Assembly: GCF_003264365.1 (NCBI RefSeq)
Contig: NZ_PYAK01000049.1
Span: forward strand, 1 to 45,306
From: Micromonospora noduli
GTDB taxonomy: Bacteria; Actinomycetota; Actinomycetes; Mycobacteriales; Micromonosporaceae
DNA length: 45,306 bases
Direction: 5' to 3'
The position numbers were made by a program, and so were the translations under genes. Position 1 is the stretch's first letter, and the number at the start of each line of letters is the position of its first letter. Below the pieces are notes generated by a model. That model was not told the DNA's origin, did no database searches, and worked only from the letters and a program-made list of their open reading frames with translations. Shown in pieces: positions 16,790 through 24,528 of this stretch.

Positions 16790-17170
16790 TCATGCTGCGG
16801 CGAGCCGCCGACTGGCGTACGTGCCGAGGGTTTCGCGGTCCATCACGCAGCCGACGAAGGTGGTGAACTCGCTCGGGTCATCCCGCAGCGACGTCCAGGC
16901 CGCTCGGGCCGCCTCCGGGTCGACCCGCTCCAACAACGTGGCCGCGTACGCCCGGCCGGCGGGTGTGCCGTCGGCCAGCACCCGGTCGAGCTGGCGGCGT
17001 ACCTCCTCAGAGTGGTCGCTGAGGGCGGCCTCGACCCGGTGGTACGCCTCCGTCACCGGCAACAGCGTGCCCGCGATCCCCACCCCACCAAAGGCGAGCG
17101 TGTCAGCCGCCACCAACTCGTCGACGGCGGCGCTCAATTCGCGCTCCCAAGCCTTCCGCATCCCAAACAT
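16790..17170 (-). CDS. Uncharacterised 126-aa helical protein
   Basis: Soluble, Ala/Glu/Arg-rich protein predicted to be all-helical (ELSAAVDELVAADTLAF, EEVRRQLDRVLADG, EAARAAWTSLRDD); the spacing is compatible with HEAT-like helical pairs, but no family is recognised. Two ATGs are possible (17170 and 17161); the second lies better relative to GGAGG. It is the first gene of the minus-strand run that leads to the four-TM and DUF4178 genes, 69 bp before the next start. Confidence 0.6.
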   Translation of the reverse strand: MFGMRKAWERELSAAVDELVAADTLAFGGVGIAGTLLPVTEAYHRVEAALSDHSEEVRRQLDRVLADGTPAGRAYAATLLERVDPEAARAAWTSLRDDPSEFTTFVGCVMDRETLGTYASRRLAAA

Positions 17171-17280
17171 GCCTCCACCCTTTCCCCGTCCACCCCCACT
17201 CCATCCCGTTAATCAAGAGGTTTGCGCCATGAGCGGACTCTTCTGACACAGCCGCCGTGTTCAGGCGTCAACTGGTGGGG

Positions 17281-18873
17281 TCAGTAGCCGCGCCACTCCG
17301 TGCGGGCGTAGTCGAGAACCCTCGGTTGGAGGAGGGTGCTGGGGGGCACGTTCAGGCGGGCGCGGTCGGGCGGAAAGGCCGCCGCCGCCCGCAGCACGTC
17401 CGGGTCGAGGAAACGCAGCCTGGGCGCGTCGGCCGGCAGTTCCAGCACCGGCGGGACGGTTCCCGCCGTGGCCAGCAGGAAACCCCAGTCGCCGAAGGAC
17501 GGCACGTCGACGTGGTACGGCACTGTGGCGAAGCCGGCTTCCCGCACCGACGCATCGATCGACCAGTATGAGCGGGGCGCGAAGTACGGCGAGCCGGACT
17601 GCACCACCAGCCGTCCCTGCTCGGCGAGCACCGACCTGATCAGCGCGTAGAACTCGACGGTGTAGAGCTTGGCGGTGGCCGTCTCGTCCGGGTCGGGCAA
17701 ATCGGCGACCACCACGTCGAAGCGCTCGGCGGCGGTACGCAGCCAGCCGAACGCGTCAGTGTTCAGCACCCGTACGCGGGGGTCGTCGAGCGAGCCGCCG
17801 TTGAGCGCCCGCAGTTGCGGCACGGTGCTGGCCAGCGCCACCACCGCCGGGTCGAGGTCGACAACTGTCACCCGGCGGACGTCCGGGTACCGCAGGATCT
17901 CCCGGACGGCGAGGCCGTCGCCGGCACCGAGAACCAGGACGTCGCCGCGCGGGCCGCGCATCGCCGGATGCACCAGCGCCTCGTGGTAGCGGTACTCGTC
18001 GACCGAACTGAACTGGAGATCACCGTTGAGGAACAACCGCAGGTCGGTGTCGGCGTGGCCGACCTCCCGCACCGACCGGGTCAGCACGATCTCCTGGTAA
18101 CGGGAGCGTTCGGCGTACACCACGGGGTCCCGGTAGAGCTGCTGCCGGGCGGTCACCTCGAAGTCGGCGGCGGTCACCCAGGCGTACCCCAGGCAGAGCG
18201 CGACCACGACAGAGCCGGCGCCGAGGACGAGCCGGGCCCGGCGGCTCAGCTCCCTCCGGAACACCGTGCAGACCAGGGCGAGACCGGCCACCGCGTTCAC
18301 CGCGCCGACCACAAGGGCACCCTTGAGCTGGCCGAAGACGGGGATCAACAGGAACGGAAAGGCGAGCCCGCCGAGCAGCGCGCCGACGTAGTCGGCGGCG
18401 AACAGGTCGGCCACCGCACTGCCGGCGGCCTGCTCCCGGATGCGCTGCAGCATCACCATCAGCAGCGGAATCTCCGCGCCGATCAGCAGGCCCAGCACGA
18501 AGGCGGTGCCGACCAGCGCCGGGCCGTACAGGTCGAGCCAGGCGAAGGCGGCGTAGAGGCCGAGCACGGACAGACCACCGAGCAGGGCCAGGGTCAGTTC
18601 GATCACCGCGAACGCAGCGGCGGCCCGGGACTGCAACGGCTTCGCGACCAGCGCGCCGACCCCCATCGCGAAGACCATCACGCCGAGCACGATCGACGCC
18701 TGCCCGACGGTGTCGCCGATCAGGTAGCTGCCGAGCGCCACCAGGGCCAGCTCGTAGACCAGCCCGCAGGCGGCGCAGACGAAGACCGCGACCAGCACCG
18801 CCGCGCGGGCCAGCCGCCAGTGCGGCCGGGCCTCGGTGCCGCCGTCGACCACCGGCGGCGCCCCGGTGCTCAT
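17281..18873 (-). CDS. Membrane-embedded polyamine aminopropyltransferase-like protein (spermidine synthase domain)
   Basis: 530-aa two-part protein. Residues 1-235 hold about seven TM helices; 250-500 hold a spermidine-synthase-type Rossmann methyltransferase fold. Signature elements are intact: NGDLQFSSVDEYRYHEALVHP (283-303), GAGDG (316-320), VVDLDP (337-342), catalytic-loop DLPDPD (391-396) and LYTVEFY (403-409). Family members transfer aminopropyl from decarboxylated S-adenosylmethionine to putrescine or other amines; with the membrane domain the acceptor could be a membrane-associated amine, which is inference. It is last in a five-gene operon (DUF4178-DUF2617-DUF4247-DUF350-this gene), 52 bp after DUF350. 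The decarboxylase SpeD is not in the window. Confidence 0.9.
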   Translation of the reverse strand: MSTGAPPVVDGGTEARPHWRLARAAVLVAVFVCAACGLVYELALVALGSYLIGDTVGQASIVLGVMVFAMGVGALVAKPLQSRAAAAFAVIELTLALLGGLSVLGLYAAFAWLDLYGPALVGTAFVLGLLIGAEIPLLMVMLQRIREQAAGSAVADLFAADYVGALLGGLAFPFLLIPVFGQLKGALVVGAVNAVAGLALVCTVFRRELSRRARLVLGAGSVVVALCLGYAWVTAADFEVTARQQLYRDPVVYAERSRYQEIVLTRSVREVGHADTDLRLFLNGDLQFSSVDEYRYHEALVHPAMRGPRGDVLVLGAGDGLAVREILRYPDVRRVTVVDLDPAVVALASTVPQLRALNGGSLDDPRVRVLNTDAFGWLRTAAERFDVVVADLPDPDETATAKLYTVEFYALIRSVLAEQGRLVVQSGSPYFAPRSYWSIDASVREAGFATVPYHVDVPSFGDWGFLLATAGTVPPVLELPADAPRLRFLDPDVLRAAAAFPPDRARLNVPPSTLLQPRVLDYARTEWRGY

Positions 18874-18925
18874 GACCGCCCCGGGTACGGCCGGCCGGCA
18901 CCGCCCGGTCGCGGTCCCCCGGTCA

Positions 18926-19348
18926 TCAGAGGATCGCGGCGGCGATGATCGCGCCGGTGGCCACGTGCACCACGGCCGACACCCACACTGCGGGGTGCGG
19001 CTCCGGGTCGACCAGCAGCTTGCCGAGCCGGCCCGGGGTCACCGCGTCGAGCAGCAGGAACGCGGCGGCCATGATGACCAGGCCGACGATCCCGTACGCC
19101 GCCGCGCCGACCAGCCCCAGGGCGAAGTCGTCGTCGCTGGCGACGATCGCCGCGACCACGATGGTGCCGACGCCGAGCAGGTTGGACGCGAGCAGCAGCG
19201 CCGCGTTGCGGTTGCGCTCGGTCCAGATCAGTTCGTGAAGCTTGCCAGGAGTGGTCAGGTCGACCAGCGCGTAGCCGACGCCCATGAGGACGACGCCGAC
19301 CGCGCCGAAGGCGAGGGTGGCCAGCAGATCGGTGACGAGGTTCTGCAC
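18926..19348 (-). CDS. DUF350 family four-TM membrane protein
   Basis: 140-aa integral membrane protein with four TM helices arranged as two similar halves, each having a GKL(H/G)-type loop after a helix (LVDLTTPGKLHELIW and LLDAVTPGRLGKLLV). This internal duplication is typical of DUF350 (YjfL-like). Function is not established; DUF350 genes repeatedly neighbour spermidine-synthase-like and DUF4178 genes. The frame opens upstream to 19492, but the GTG at 19348, with GGAG 7 nt before it, gives the usual N-terminus VQNLVTD. It is 34 bp after DUF4247. Confidence 0.88.
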   Translation of the reverse strand: MQNLVTDLLATLAFGAVGVVLMGVGYALVDLTTPGKLHELIWTERNRNAALLLASNLLGVGTIVVAAIVASDDDFALGLVGAAAYGIVGLVIMAAAFLLLDAVTPGRLGKLLVDPEPHPAVWVSAVVHVATGAIIAAAIL

Positions 19349-19382
19349 GGAAGGGCTCCAGGTGAAGGGGTCGGGCGTCGGG

Positions 19383-19808
19383 CTACTTGCCGGCGCCGGG
19401 GCCGCCGCCCCGAACGCTGCTGCCGCGTCCCCAGCCCCAGTACGACCCGACGGTCGAGTGGTAGCGGGGGTGAGCGGTGTCCATGTCCTCAAGCAGGATC
19501 ACCGAGCCGGTGGCGATCGGCAGGATCACCACCGAGTCGTCGTCGTAGCGCAGGTAGACGCCGCTGCTGTCGGCGTACCGGTCGGACGGCTTCCACGCGT
19601 CGGTCAGTTCCTTGGCGACACTGGTCGGTGACTTGGACGAGGTGTACGCGGTCGCTTCCCGGCCGACGTCCCGGCTGGCCGCTCGCGAGTACCTGTCCTG
19701 CACGTAGGCGCGCGGGGAGAAGGTGCCGTTGACGAGCGCGAAGGCCGCGACCAGCACGCCGACCACGGCCGTCGCCGCGCCCACCACGAACCAGCGTCGG
19801 TATGTCAT
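19383..19808 (-). CDS. DUF4247 family membrane-anchored protein
   Basis: 141-aa protein with an N-terminal TM/signal anchor (about 7-27, no lipobox Cys) and a small extracellular domain (TSVAKELTDAWKPSDRYADSSGVYLRYDDDSVVILP, then a Gly/Arg-rich end). The pattern matches DUF4247, known mainly from this operon context; function unknown. The ATG overlaps the stop of the DUF2617 gene by 4 bp (ATGA), indicating translational coupling. Confidence 0.85.
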   Translation of the reverse strand: MTYRRWFVVGAATAVVGVLVAAFALVNGTFSPRAYVQDRYSRAASRDVGREATAYTSSKSPTSVAKELTDAWKPSDRYADSSGVYLRYDDDSVVILPIATGSVILLEDMDTAHPRYHSTVGSYWGWGRGSSVRGGGPGAGK

Positions 19809-20317
19809 GGCAGTGCCACCACCGTCTCGGTCAGGACCAGCTCATTGGTCTGGGGGTACGCGTGCCAGGTACGCCAGCCGACCGACCGGTACGGCAGGTC
19901 GGTGCGCACTGCCAGCGCGGTGACCGCGTCCGGGTCACCGGGAAAGACTCCGACCAGGGCGTACGGGTCGTCGGCCAGGTCGGCGCGGAGCCCGGCGATC
20001 CGGGTGTGCAACTCACCGTCGGCGGGGCGCAGCACGCTGGCGGTGAAGCGGTAGCCGCCCGCCTCGTCGTGCAGGGCGCCGGGCAGGTGCGGCGGCCGAC
20101 CAGGCAGGCAGGCGACCGTCTCGGTGAGTGCGGCCGCACCGCCGGGTTCGGCCAGCACGACCTGGTGGGACGCGCCGAGCAGGCGCAGCCGCAGCCGGAC
20201 GTCCCCGGGCAGCGTGAGGTCGCGGACGTGCAACGCGGGCCGCTCCGGGCCGCCGAGTGCCAGGCTCAGGTCGGCGGCGCAGGTGTCGACGTACGGGGCG
20301 TGGAGGCTCACCAACAC
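19805..20317 (-). CDS. DUF2617 family protein
   Basis: 170-aa soluble protein matching DUF2617: N-terminal VSLHAPYVDTCAADLSLALGG, central ETVACLPG and FTASVLRPADGELHTRIAGLRADLADDP, and C-terminal YRSVGWRTWHAYPQTNELVLTETVV. No catalytic motif is evident and the role is unknown. The GTG start at 20317 lies 1 bp after the DUF4178 stop, and the gene overlaps DUF4247 by 4 bp, so the first three genes of the operon are translated as a unit. Confidence 0.88.
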   Translation of the reverse strand: MLVSLHAPYVDTCAADLSLALGGPERPALHVRDLTLPGDVRLRLRLLGASHQVVLAEPGGAAALTETVACLPGRPPHLPGALHDEAGGYRFTASVLRPADGELHTRIAGLRADLADDPYALVGVFPGDPDAVTALAVRTDLPYRSVGWRTWHAYPQTNELVLTETVVALP

Positions 20318-20318
20318 G

Positions 20319-20945
20319 TCAGCTGGCCTCCGGCCCGGCCTGCGGGTACACCATCACGTCGGCGCGGTGCAACTGCTCGCCCCGGGCGACCTCCCAGCCG
20401 GCCTGGCCGTACGCCTCGAAGGAGAGCCGTTCGCCGCCCTGGGCCCGGTAGTCGTGGTACCGGAGGGTGCCACTGGGGTCGAGGCCGGTGCTGCCGGTGG
20501 CCGTGAAGCGGGCCTGACCGGACTCCTCCGAGGCGTAGCGGCGGCCGGCGAAGTCGAGGGTGGACGCACCCGGGGTGATCGTGGCGGCCGGCTCGGCGGT
20601 CCACAGCACCAGCTCCAGGTCCGGGTCCTCCTCCACGGAGAGCCAGCGCTTGTCGCCCTCGACGGTGTCCAGCAGGTGCTCGGCCCAGCTCCAGCCGCCC
20701 TCATTCAGATGCACCGAGCCCCGGACCGCGTACGACACCCGGCGGATCTCGACGATGTCGCCGGGCTTGAGCCTGCGCGGGTCGCCGCGGAGCGCGTCAC
20801 TGTCGGTGTCCCTGAACGGGTCCACGGGTGCCGCCGGTCGGGCGGCCTTGCGGCCCTTGCGCACCGCCACCACCGCCACCACGACCCCGGCGACTCCGAT
20901 CAGACACCCCAGCGTCGTCACCAGGTAAGCCACGGGACCGTTCAT
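20319..20945 (-). CDS. DUF4178 domain protein, operon copy
   Basis: 208-aa protein: TM anchor at about 5-27, basic patch RKGRKAAR, linker, then DUF4178 domain from RLKPGDIVEIRRVSYAV to about 195 with GGWSWAEHLLD, LELVLWTAEPAATITPG, ARFTATGS and LSFEAYGQAGW. It is the first gene of the DUF4178-DUF2617-DUF4247-DUF350-aminopropyltransferase operon and paralogous to 15205-15783. The ATG at 20945 follows GGGGAGGTGG; longer open frame upstream (to 21302) crosses the clpB terminator and is not credible. Membrane topology puts the domain in the cytoplasm if the basic patch is the inside signal. Confidence 0.9.
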   Translation of the reverse strand: MNGPVAYLVTTLGCLIGVAGVVVAVVAVRKGRKAARPAAPVDPFRDTDSDALRGDPRRLKPGDIVEIRRVSYAVRGSVHLNEGGWSWAEHLLDTVEGDKRWLSVEEDPDLELVLWTAEPAATITPGASTLDFAGRRYASEESGQARFTATGSTGLDPSGTLRYHDYRAQGGERLSFEAYGQAGWEVARGEQLHRADVMVYPQAGPEAS

Positions 20946-20946
20946 G

Positions 20947-20990
20947 CCGACCACCTCCCCAAGTGCGTCGGCCGGAACGGTAACAACCCC
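20947..20990 (-). promoter_or_regulatory. Conserved leader/promoter block before operon DUF4178
   Basis: Counterpart of 15784-15827 (37 of 44 positions identical). It lies between the clpB terminator and the first gene of the operon, so it should carry the operon promoter. TACCGT is a candidate -10 box and GGGGAGG the ribosome binding site. Confidence 0.55.
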
Positions 20991-21075
20991 GCGCACCTGG
21001 AGAAACACATCATTGTCTGGTGATACGGCAGCTACGGAGCGTCCCGGCGGGGCGCCGGTGGGGCGCAGAACGGGT

Positions 21076-21110
21076 CGGGCCGACCCCGCCTGCGAGGCGG
21101 GATCGGCCCG
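21076..21110 (-). terminator. clpB terminator
   Basis: 16-position stem with one C/A mismatch (21076-21091 with 21095-21110) and a 3-nt loop, 12 bp beyond the clpB stop. It separates clpB from the DUF4178 operon promoter. Confidence 0.75.
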
Positions 21111-21121
21111 GGTGCGACGGA

Positions 21122-23713
21122 TCAGGCGGCGGTGACGGAGAGGGTGTTGGTATCGGTGGCGCGGTCCACCTTCACCGTTTCGCCGTCGCGGATCTGGCCG
21201 GACAGGAGGGCCTTCGCCAGTTGATCTCCGATTGCGGTCTGGACCAGCCGGCGGAGCGGGCGGGCGCCGTAGATCGGGTCGTAGCCGTGCTCGGCCAGCC
21301 ACTGACCGGCGGACTCGGTGACGTCCAGTGCCAATCGGCGGTCCGCAAGACGGTTTCGCATCCGGTTCAACTGGATGTCGACGATGGAGCGCAGGTCGTC
21401 CCCGCGCAGCGAGGCGAAGACCACTATGTCGTCCAGCCGGTTGAGGAACTCCGGCTTGAAGTGCGACCGGACCACTGCCAGCACGCCCTCCCGGCGCTGC
21501 TCGTCGGCGAGCGTCAGGTCGCTGATCACCGACGACCCGAGGTTGGACGTGAGGATCAGGATCGCGTTGCGGAAGTCCACAGTGCGGCCCTGGCCGTCGG
21601 TGAGCCGGCCGTCGTCGAGCACCTGGAGCAGCACGTCGAAGACGTCCGGGTGGGCCTTCTCCACCTCGTCCAGCAGCACCACCGAGTACGGCCGTCGGCG
21701 CACCGCCTCGGTGAGCTGACCACCCTCGTTGTAACCGACGTAGCCGGGCGGGGCACCGACCAGGCGAGCGACCGAGTGCTTCTCGCCGTACTCGCTCATG
21801 TCGATGCGGACCATGGCCCGCTCGTCGTCGAAGAGGAACTCGGCGAGCGCCTTGGCCAGCTCGGTCTTGCCGACACCGGTGGGGCCGAGGAAGAGGAAGC
21901 TGCCGGTCGGGCGATCCGGGTCGGCGATACCGGCCCGGGCACGGCGTACCGCGTCGGAGACCGCGCCGACCGCCTCGGTCTGGCCGACCACCCGGCCGCC
22001 CAGCGACTCCTCCATCCGCAGCAGCTTGGCCGTCTCACCCTCCAGCAGGCGGCCGGCGGGGATGCCGGTCCAGGAGGCGACCACCGCGGCGATGTCGTCC
22101 GCGCCGACCTCCTCCTTGAGCATCGCGCCGTCGGCCTGGAGCTGGGCCAGCTCCTCTGCGGCCTGCTTCAGCTCGACCTTCAGGGCGGGGATCCGGCCGT
22201 AGCGCAGCTCGGCGGCGCGTTCCAGCTCGCCGTCCCGCTCGGCCCGCTCGGCCTCACCGCCGAGGCGTTCCAACTCCTCCTTGGCGGTGGAGAGCTTGGT
22301 GATGTGGCTCTTCTCCGTCTGCCAGCGCTCGGAGAGCACTGTGAGCTGCTCGCGCTTGTCGGCCAACTCCTTGCGGAGCCGCTCCAACCGCTCGGCCGAG
22401 GCGGCGTCCGGCTCCTTGGCCAGGGCCATCTCCTCGATCTCCAACCGGCGGACCGCCCGCTCGATCTCGTCCACCTCGACCGGACGCGAGTCGATCTCCA
22501 TTCGGAGCCGGGACGCGGACTCGTCGACCAGGTCGATCGCCTTGTCCGGCAGGAACCGGTCGGTGATGTAACGGTCGGACAGCGTCGCGGCGGCCACCAG
22601 CGCGGCGTCGGTGATCCGTACGCCGTGGTGCACCTCGTAGCGCTCCTTGAGCCCGCGCAGGATGCCGATGGTGTCCTCGATGGTCGGCTCACCGACCAGC
22701 ACCGGCTGGAAACGGCGCTCCAGCGCCGGGTCCTTCTCGATGTGCTCGCGGTACTCGTCCAGCGTGGTGGCGCCCACCATCCGCAGCTCACCACGGGCCA
22801 GCATCGGCTTGAGCATGTTGCCGGCATCCATCGAGCCCTCGCCCTTGCCGGCGCCGACGACGGTGTGCAGCTCGTCGAGGAAGGTGATGACCTGCCCGTT
22901 GGAGTTCTTGATTTCCTCCAGGACGGACTTCAGCCGCTCCTCGAACTGACCCCGGTACTGCGCGCCGGCGACCATCGCGCCGAGGTCCAGCGAGATCAGC
23001 TTCTTGTCGCGCAGGGACTCGGGCACGTCGCCCGTGACGATCCGCTGGGCCAGGCCCTCAACGATTGCGGTCTTGCCGACGCCGGGCTCACCGATCAACA
23101 CCGGGTTGTTCTTGGTACGCCGGGAGAGCACCTGGATGACCCGACGGATCTCGGAGTCCCGGCCGATGACCGGGTCGATCTTGCCGTCCCGGGCGCTGGC
23201 GGTGAGGTCGACGCCGTACTTGGTCAGGGCCTGGTAGGTCTGCTCGGGGTCGGCTGTGGTGACCCGACGGTCCCCACCGCGGACGGTCGGGAAGGCGGCG
23301 ACCAGGGCCTCCTCGGTGGCACCGGCGGTCTTCAGAGCGCCGGACACCGCTCCGCCCACCCGGGCCAGGCCGGCGAGCAGGTGCTCGGTGGAGGTGTACT
23401 CGTCGCCCAGCGGCCGGGCGATCTGCTCGGCGGCGCCGATGGCGTTGACGAACTCCCGAGCCAACGTCGGCTCGGCGATGCTGGAGCCGCGCGCCGCCGG
23501 CAGGTTGTCGACAGCGCGCTGGGCGGCCTGGCGCAGCTCGGCCGGGTCGGCCCCGACGGCGCGCAGCAGACCGGTGGCGGTCGAGCCGTCGGTGTCCAGG
23601 AGTGACAGGAGCAGGTGCCAGGGCTCCACTGTGGCGTGGCCACGCTGGTTGGCCAGCGCGACAGCGCCCGTGATGGTTTCGCGGCTCTTGGTGGTGAGTC
23701 TTTCGGTGTTCAT
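21122..23713 (-). CDS. clpB: ATP-dependent disaggregase ClpB
   Basis: 863-aa Hsp100 chaperone that, with DnaK/DnaJ/GrpE, extracts and refolds aggregated protein in the cytosol. Domains in order: Clp-N repeats (about 1-145), AAA+ 1 with Walker A GEPGVGKT (208-215), a long coiled-coil M domain (about 400-530, the regulatory DnaK-docking part that distinguishes ClpB from ClpA/ClpC), and AAA+ 2 with Walker A GPTGVGKT near 610. The ATG at 23713 (MNTERLTTKS) follows GGGGGAG and gives the normal N-terminus; the frame runs on to 23779 through the operator. An HspR-type operator lies 47-67 bp upstream, so heat-shock control by the HspR encoded at 29086 is expected. Confidence 0.97.
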   Translation of the reverse strand: MNTERLTTKSRETITGAVALANQRGHATVEPWHLLLSLLDTDGSTATGLLRAVGADPAELRQAAQRAVDNLPAARGSSIAEPTLAREFVNAIGAAEQIARPLGDEYTSTEHLLAGLARVGGAVSGALKTAGATEEALVAAFPTVRGGDRRVTTADPEQTYQALTKYGVDLTASARDGKIDPVIGRDSEIRRVIQVLSRRTKNNPVLIGEPGVGKTAIVEGLAQRIVTGDVPESLRDKKLISLDLGAMVAGAQYRGQFEERLKSVLEEIKNSNGQVITFLDELHTVVGAGKGEGSMDAGNMLKPMLARGELRMVGATTLDEYREHIEKDPALERRFQPVLVGEPTIEDTIGILRGLKERYEVHHGVRITDAALVAAATLSDRYITDRFLPDKAIDLVDESASRLRMEIDSRPVEVDEIERAVRRLEIEEMALAKEPDAASAERLERLRKELADKREQLTVLSERWQTEKSHITKLSTAKEELERLGGEAERAERDGELERAAELRYGRIPALKVELKQAAEELAQLQADGAMLKEEVGADDIAAVVASWTGIPAGRLLEGETAKLLRMEESLGGRVVGQTEAVGAVSDAVRRARAGIADPDRPTGSFLFLGPTGVGKTELAKALAEFLFDDERAMVRIDMSEYGEKHSVARLVGAPPGYVGYNEGGQLTEAVRRRPYSVVLLDEVEKAHPDVFDVLLQVLDDGRLTDGQGRTVDFRNAILILTSNLGSSVISDLTLADEQRREGVLAVVRSHFKPEFLNRLDDIVVFASLRGDDLRSIVDIQLNRMRNRLADRRLALDVTESAGQWLAEHGYDPIYGARPLRRLVQTAIGDQLAKALLSGQIRDGETVKVDRATDTNTLSVTAA

Positions 23714-23759
23714 GGGCTCCCCCGGATCGGCGTTGTCCATTGGGTTGGACACAACCAGA

Positions 23760-23780
23760 GTTGAGCGTATTCCGCTCAAC
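23760..23780. promoter_or_regulatory. HAIR-type operator (HspR site) of clpB
   Basis: Perfect inverted repeat GTTGAGC-N7-GCTCAAC. The known HspR-associated inverted repeat is CTTGAGT-N7-ACTCAAG; arm length and 7-bp spacer match exactly, with two substitutions per arm. It sits directly upstream of clpB and 19 bp after the tetR-type stop codon. Confidence 0.8.
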
Positions 23781-23798
23781 CTTAGCGCGTGACGCCCA

Positions 23799-24443
23799 TC
23801 ACTCCCGGCGCCGCCACCGCCAGTCGAACTCGCCGGCCGCCGGGGGCGGGCCGGGCAGCGGGTCCGCGTCCGGCACCGACGACAGGCCGGCCAGCAGGAC
23901 CGCGAGCTGCCGGCGGCGCAGTTGGCGGGTCCGCTCCGGATCGGGTACGCGGACCGCGGCGCACGCCTCCAACAACAACCCCAGATCGTGTACGACGGCG
24001 TCGGGGCGCAGCCGCCCGCTGGCGTGGGCCCGGTCGACCAGGGCTGTGGCCAACTCGCCGGCGCGCATCGCGTCCCTGCCCATCTCCTCGGTCGGGGTGA
24101 AGGTGCCGGCCAGGTGGACGGTGAGCGAGTGCACGTCGGCGTCGACCACCCGGGCCAGGAAGCCGGTGAACGCGGCCCAGTCGTCCGGCTCGTCGAGGGC
24201 GGTCTCGGCCTCCGCGACGTAGCGGCGCAGCCCGTCGTGGCAGAGCTGACGCAGCAGGTCCTCCTTGCCCGCGTAGCGCCGATAGAGGGCGCTGATGCCG
24301 ACGCCCGCGCGCTCCGCGACGGCGGCGATCGGGGCCTTCGGGTCGTCGAGGAAGACGGCGCGGGCGGCTTCGAGGATGACCTCGTCGTTGCGGGCGGCCT
24401 GGGCGCGGCGACCGCCCAGCGTCTTGCCGGAAGTCGTTGACAT
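23799..24443 (-). CDS. TetR/AcrR-family repressor
   Basis: 214-aa regulator with an N-terminal helix-turn-helix (ILEAARAVFLDDPKAPIAAVAERAGVGISALYRRYAGKEDLL, about 24-66) and a helical ligand-binding C-terminus. It is divergent from the epoxide hydrolase gene; two similar 15-bp palindromes lie in the 85-bp spacer, so it probably represses that gene and itself until an inducer binds. The ligand is unknown; a hydrolase substrate or product is the simple guess. Its 3' end lies just before the clpB operator. Confidence 0.92.
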   Translation of the reverse strand: MSTTSGKTLGGRRAQAARNDEVILEAARAVFLDDPKAPIAAVAERAGVGISALYRRYAGKEDLLRQLCHDGLRRYVAEAETALDEPDDWAAFTGFLARVVDADVHSLTVHLAGTFTPTEEMGRDAMRAGELATALVDRAHASGRLRPDAVVHDLGLLLEACAAVRVPDPERTRQLRRRQLAVLLAGLSSVPDADPLPGPPPAAGEFDWRWRRRE

Positions 24444-24460
24444 GCGCCCAGCCTAACAGT

Positions 24461-24475
24461 GGAACGGATTGTTCC
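24461..24475. promoter_or_regulatory. TetR-type operator 1
   Basis: GGAACGGATTGTTCC, 5-bp perfect arms GGAAC/GTTCC. It lies 17 bp before the tetR-type start and is nearly the reverse complement of operator 2. Confidence 0.6.
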
Positions 24476-24499
24476 GCTCTGCTATGGTGATTGCAGAAC

Positions 24500-24514
24500 G
24501 AAACATTCCGTTCC
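24500..24514. promoter_or_regulatory. TetR-type operator 2
   Basis: GAAACATTCCGTTCC. Compared with the reverse complement of operator 1 it differs at three positions. Centre-to-centre distance is 39 bp, so the sites flank the divergent promoter core; operator 2 ends just before the AAGGAG of the hydrolase gene. Confidence 0.6.
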
Positions 24515-24528
24515 GAAGGAGTTCCAGC

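Noticed and set aside
15768..16793. 341-codon minus-strand frame overlapping four-TM paralogue 3
   Set aside because: Arg/Gly/Ala-rich out-of-frame reading; the overlapping 284-aa frame has TM segments and the ALPxANxxF signature shared with its paralogues.
20946..23605. 861-codon plus-strand frame opposite clpB
   Set aside because: Antisense shadow; clpB on the other strand has all family motifs over its full length.
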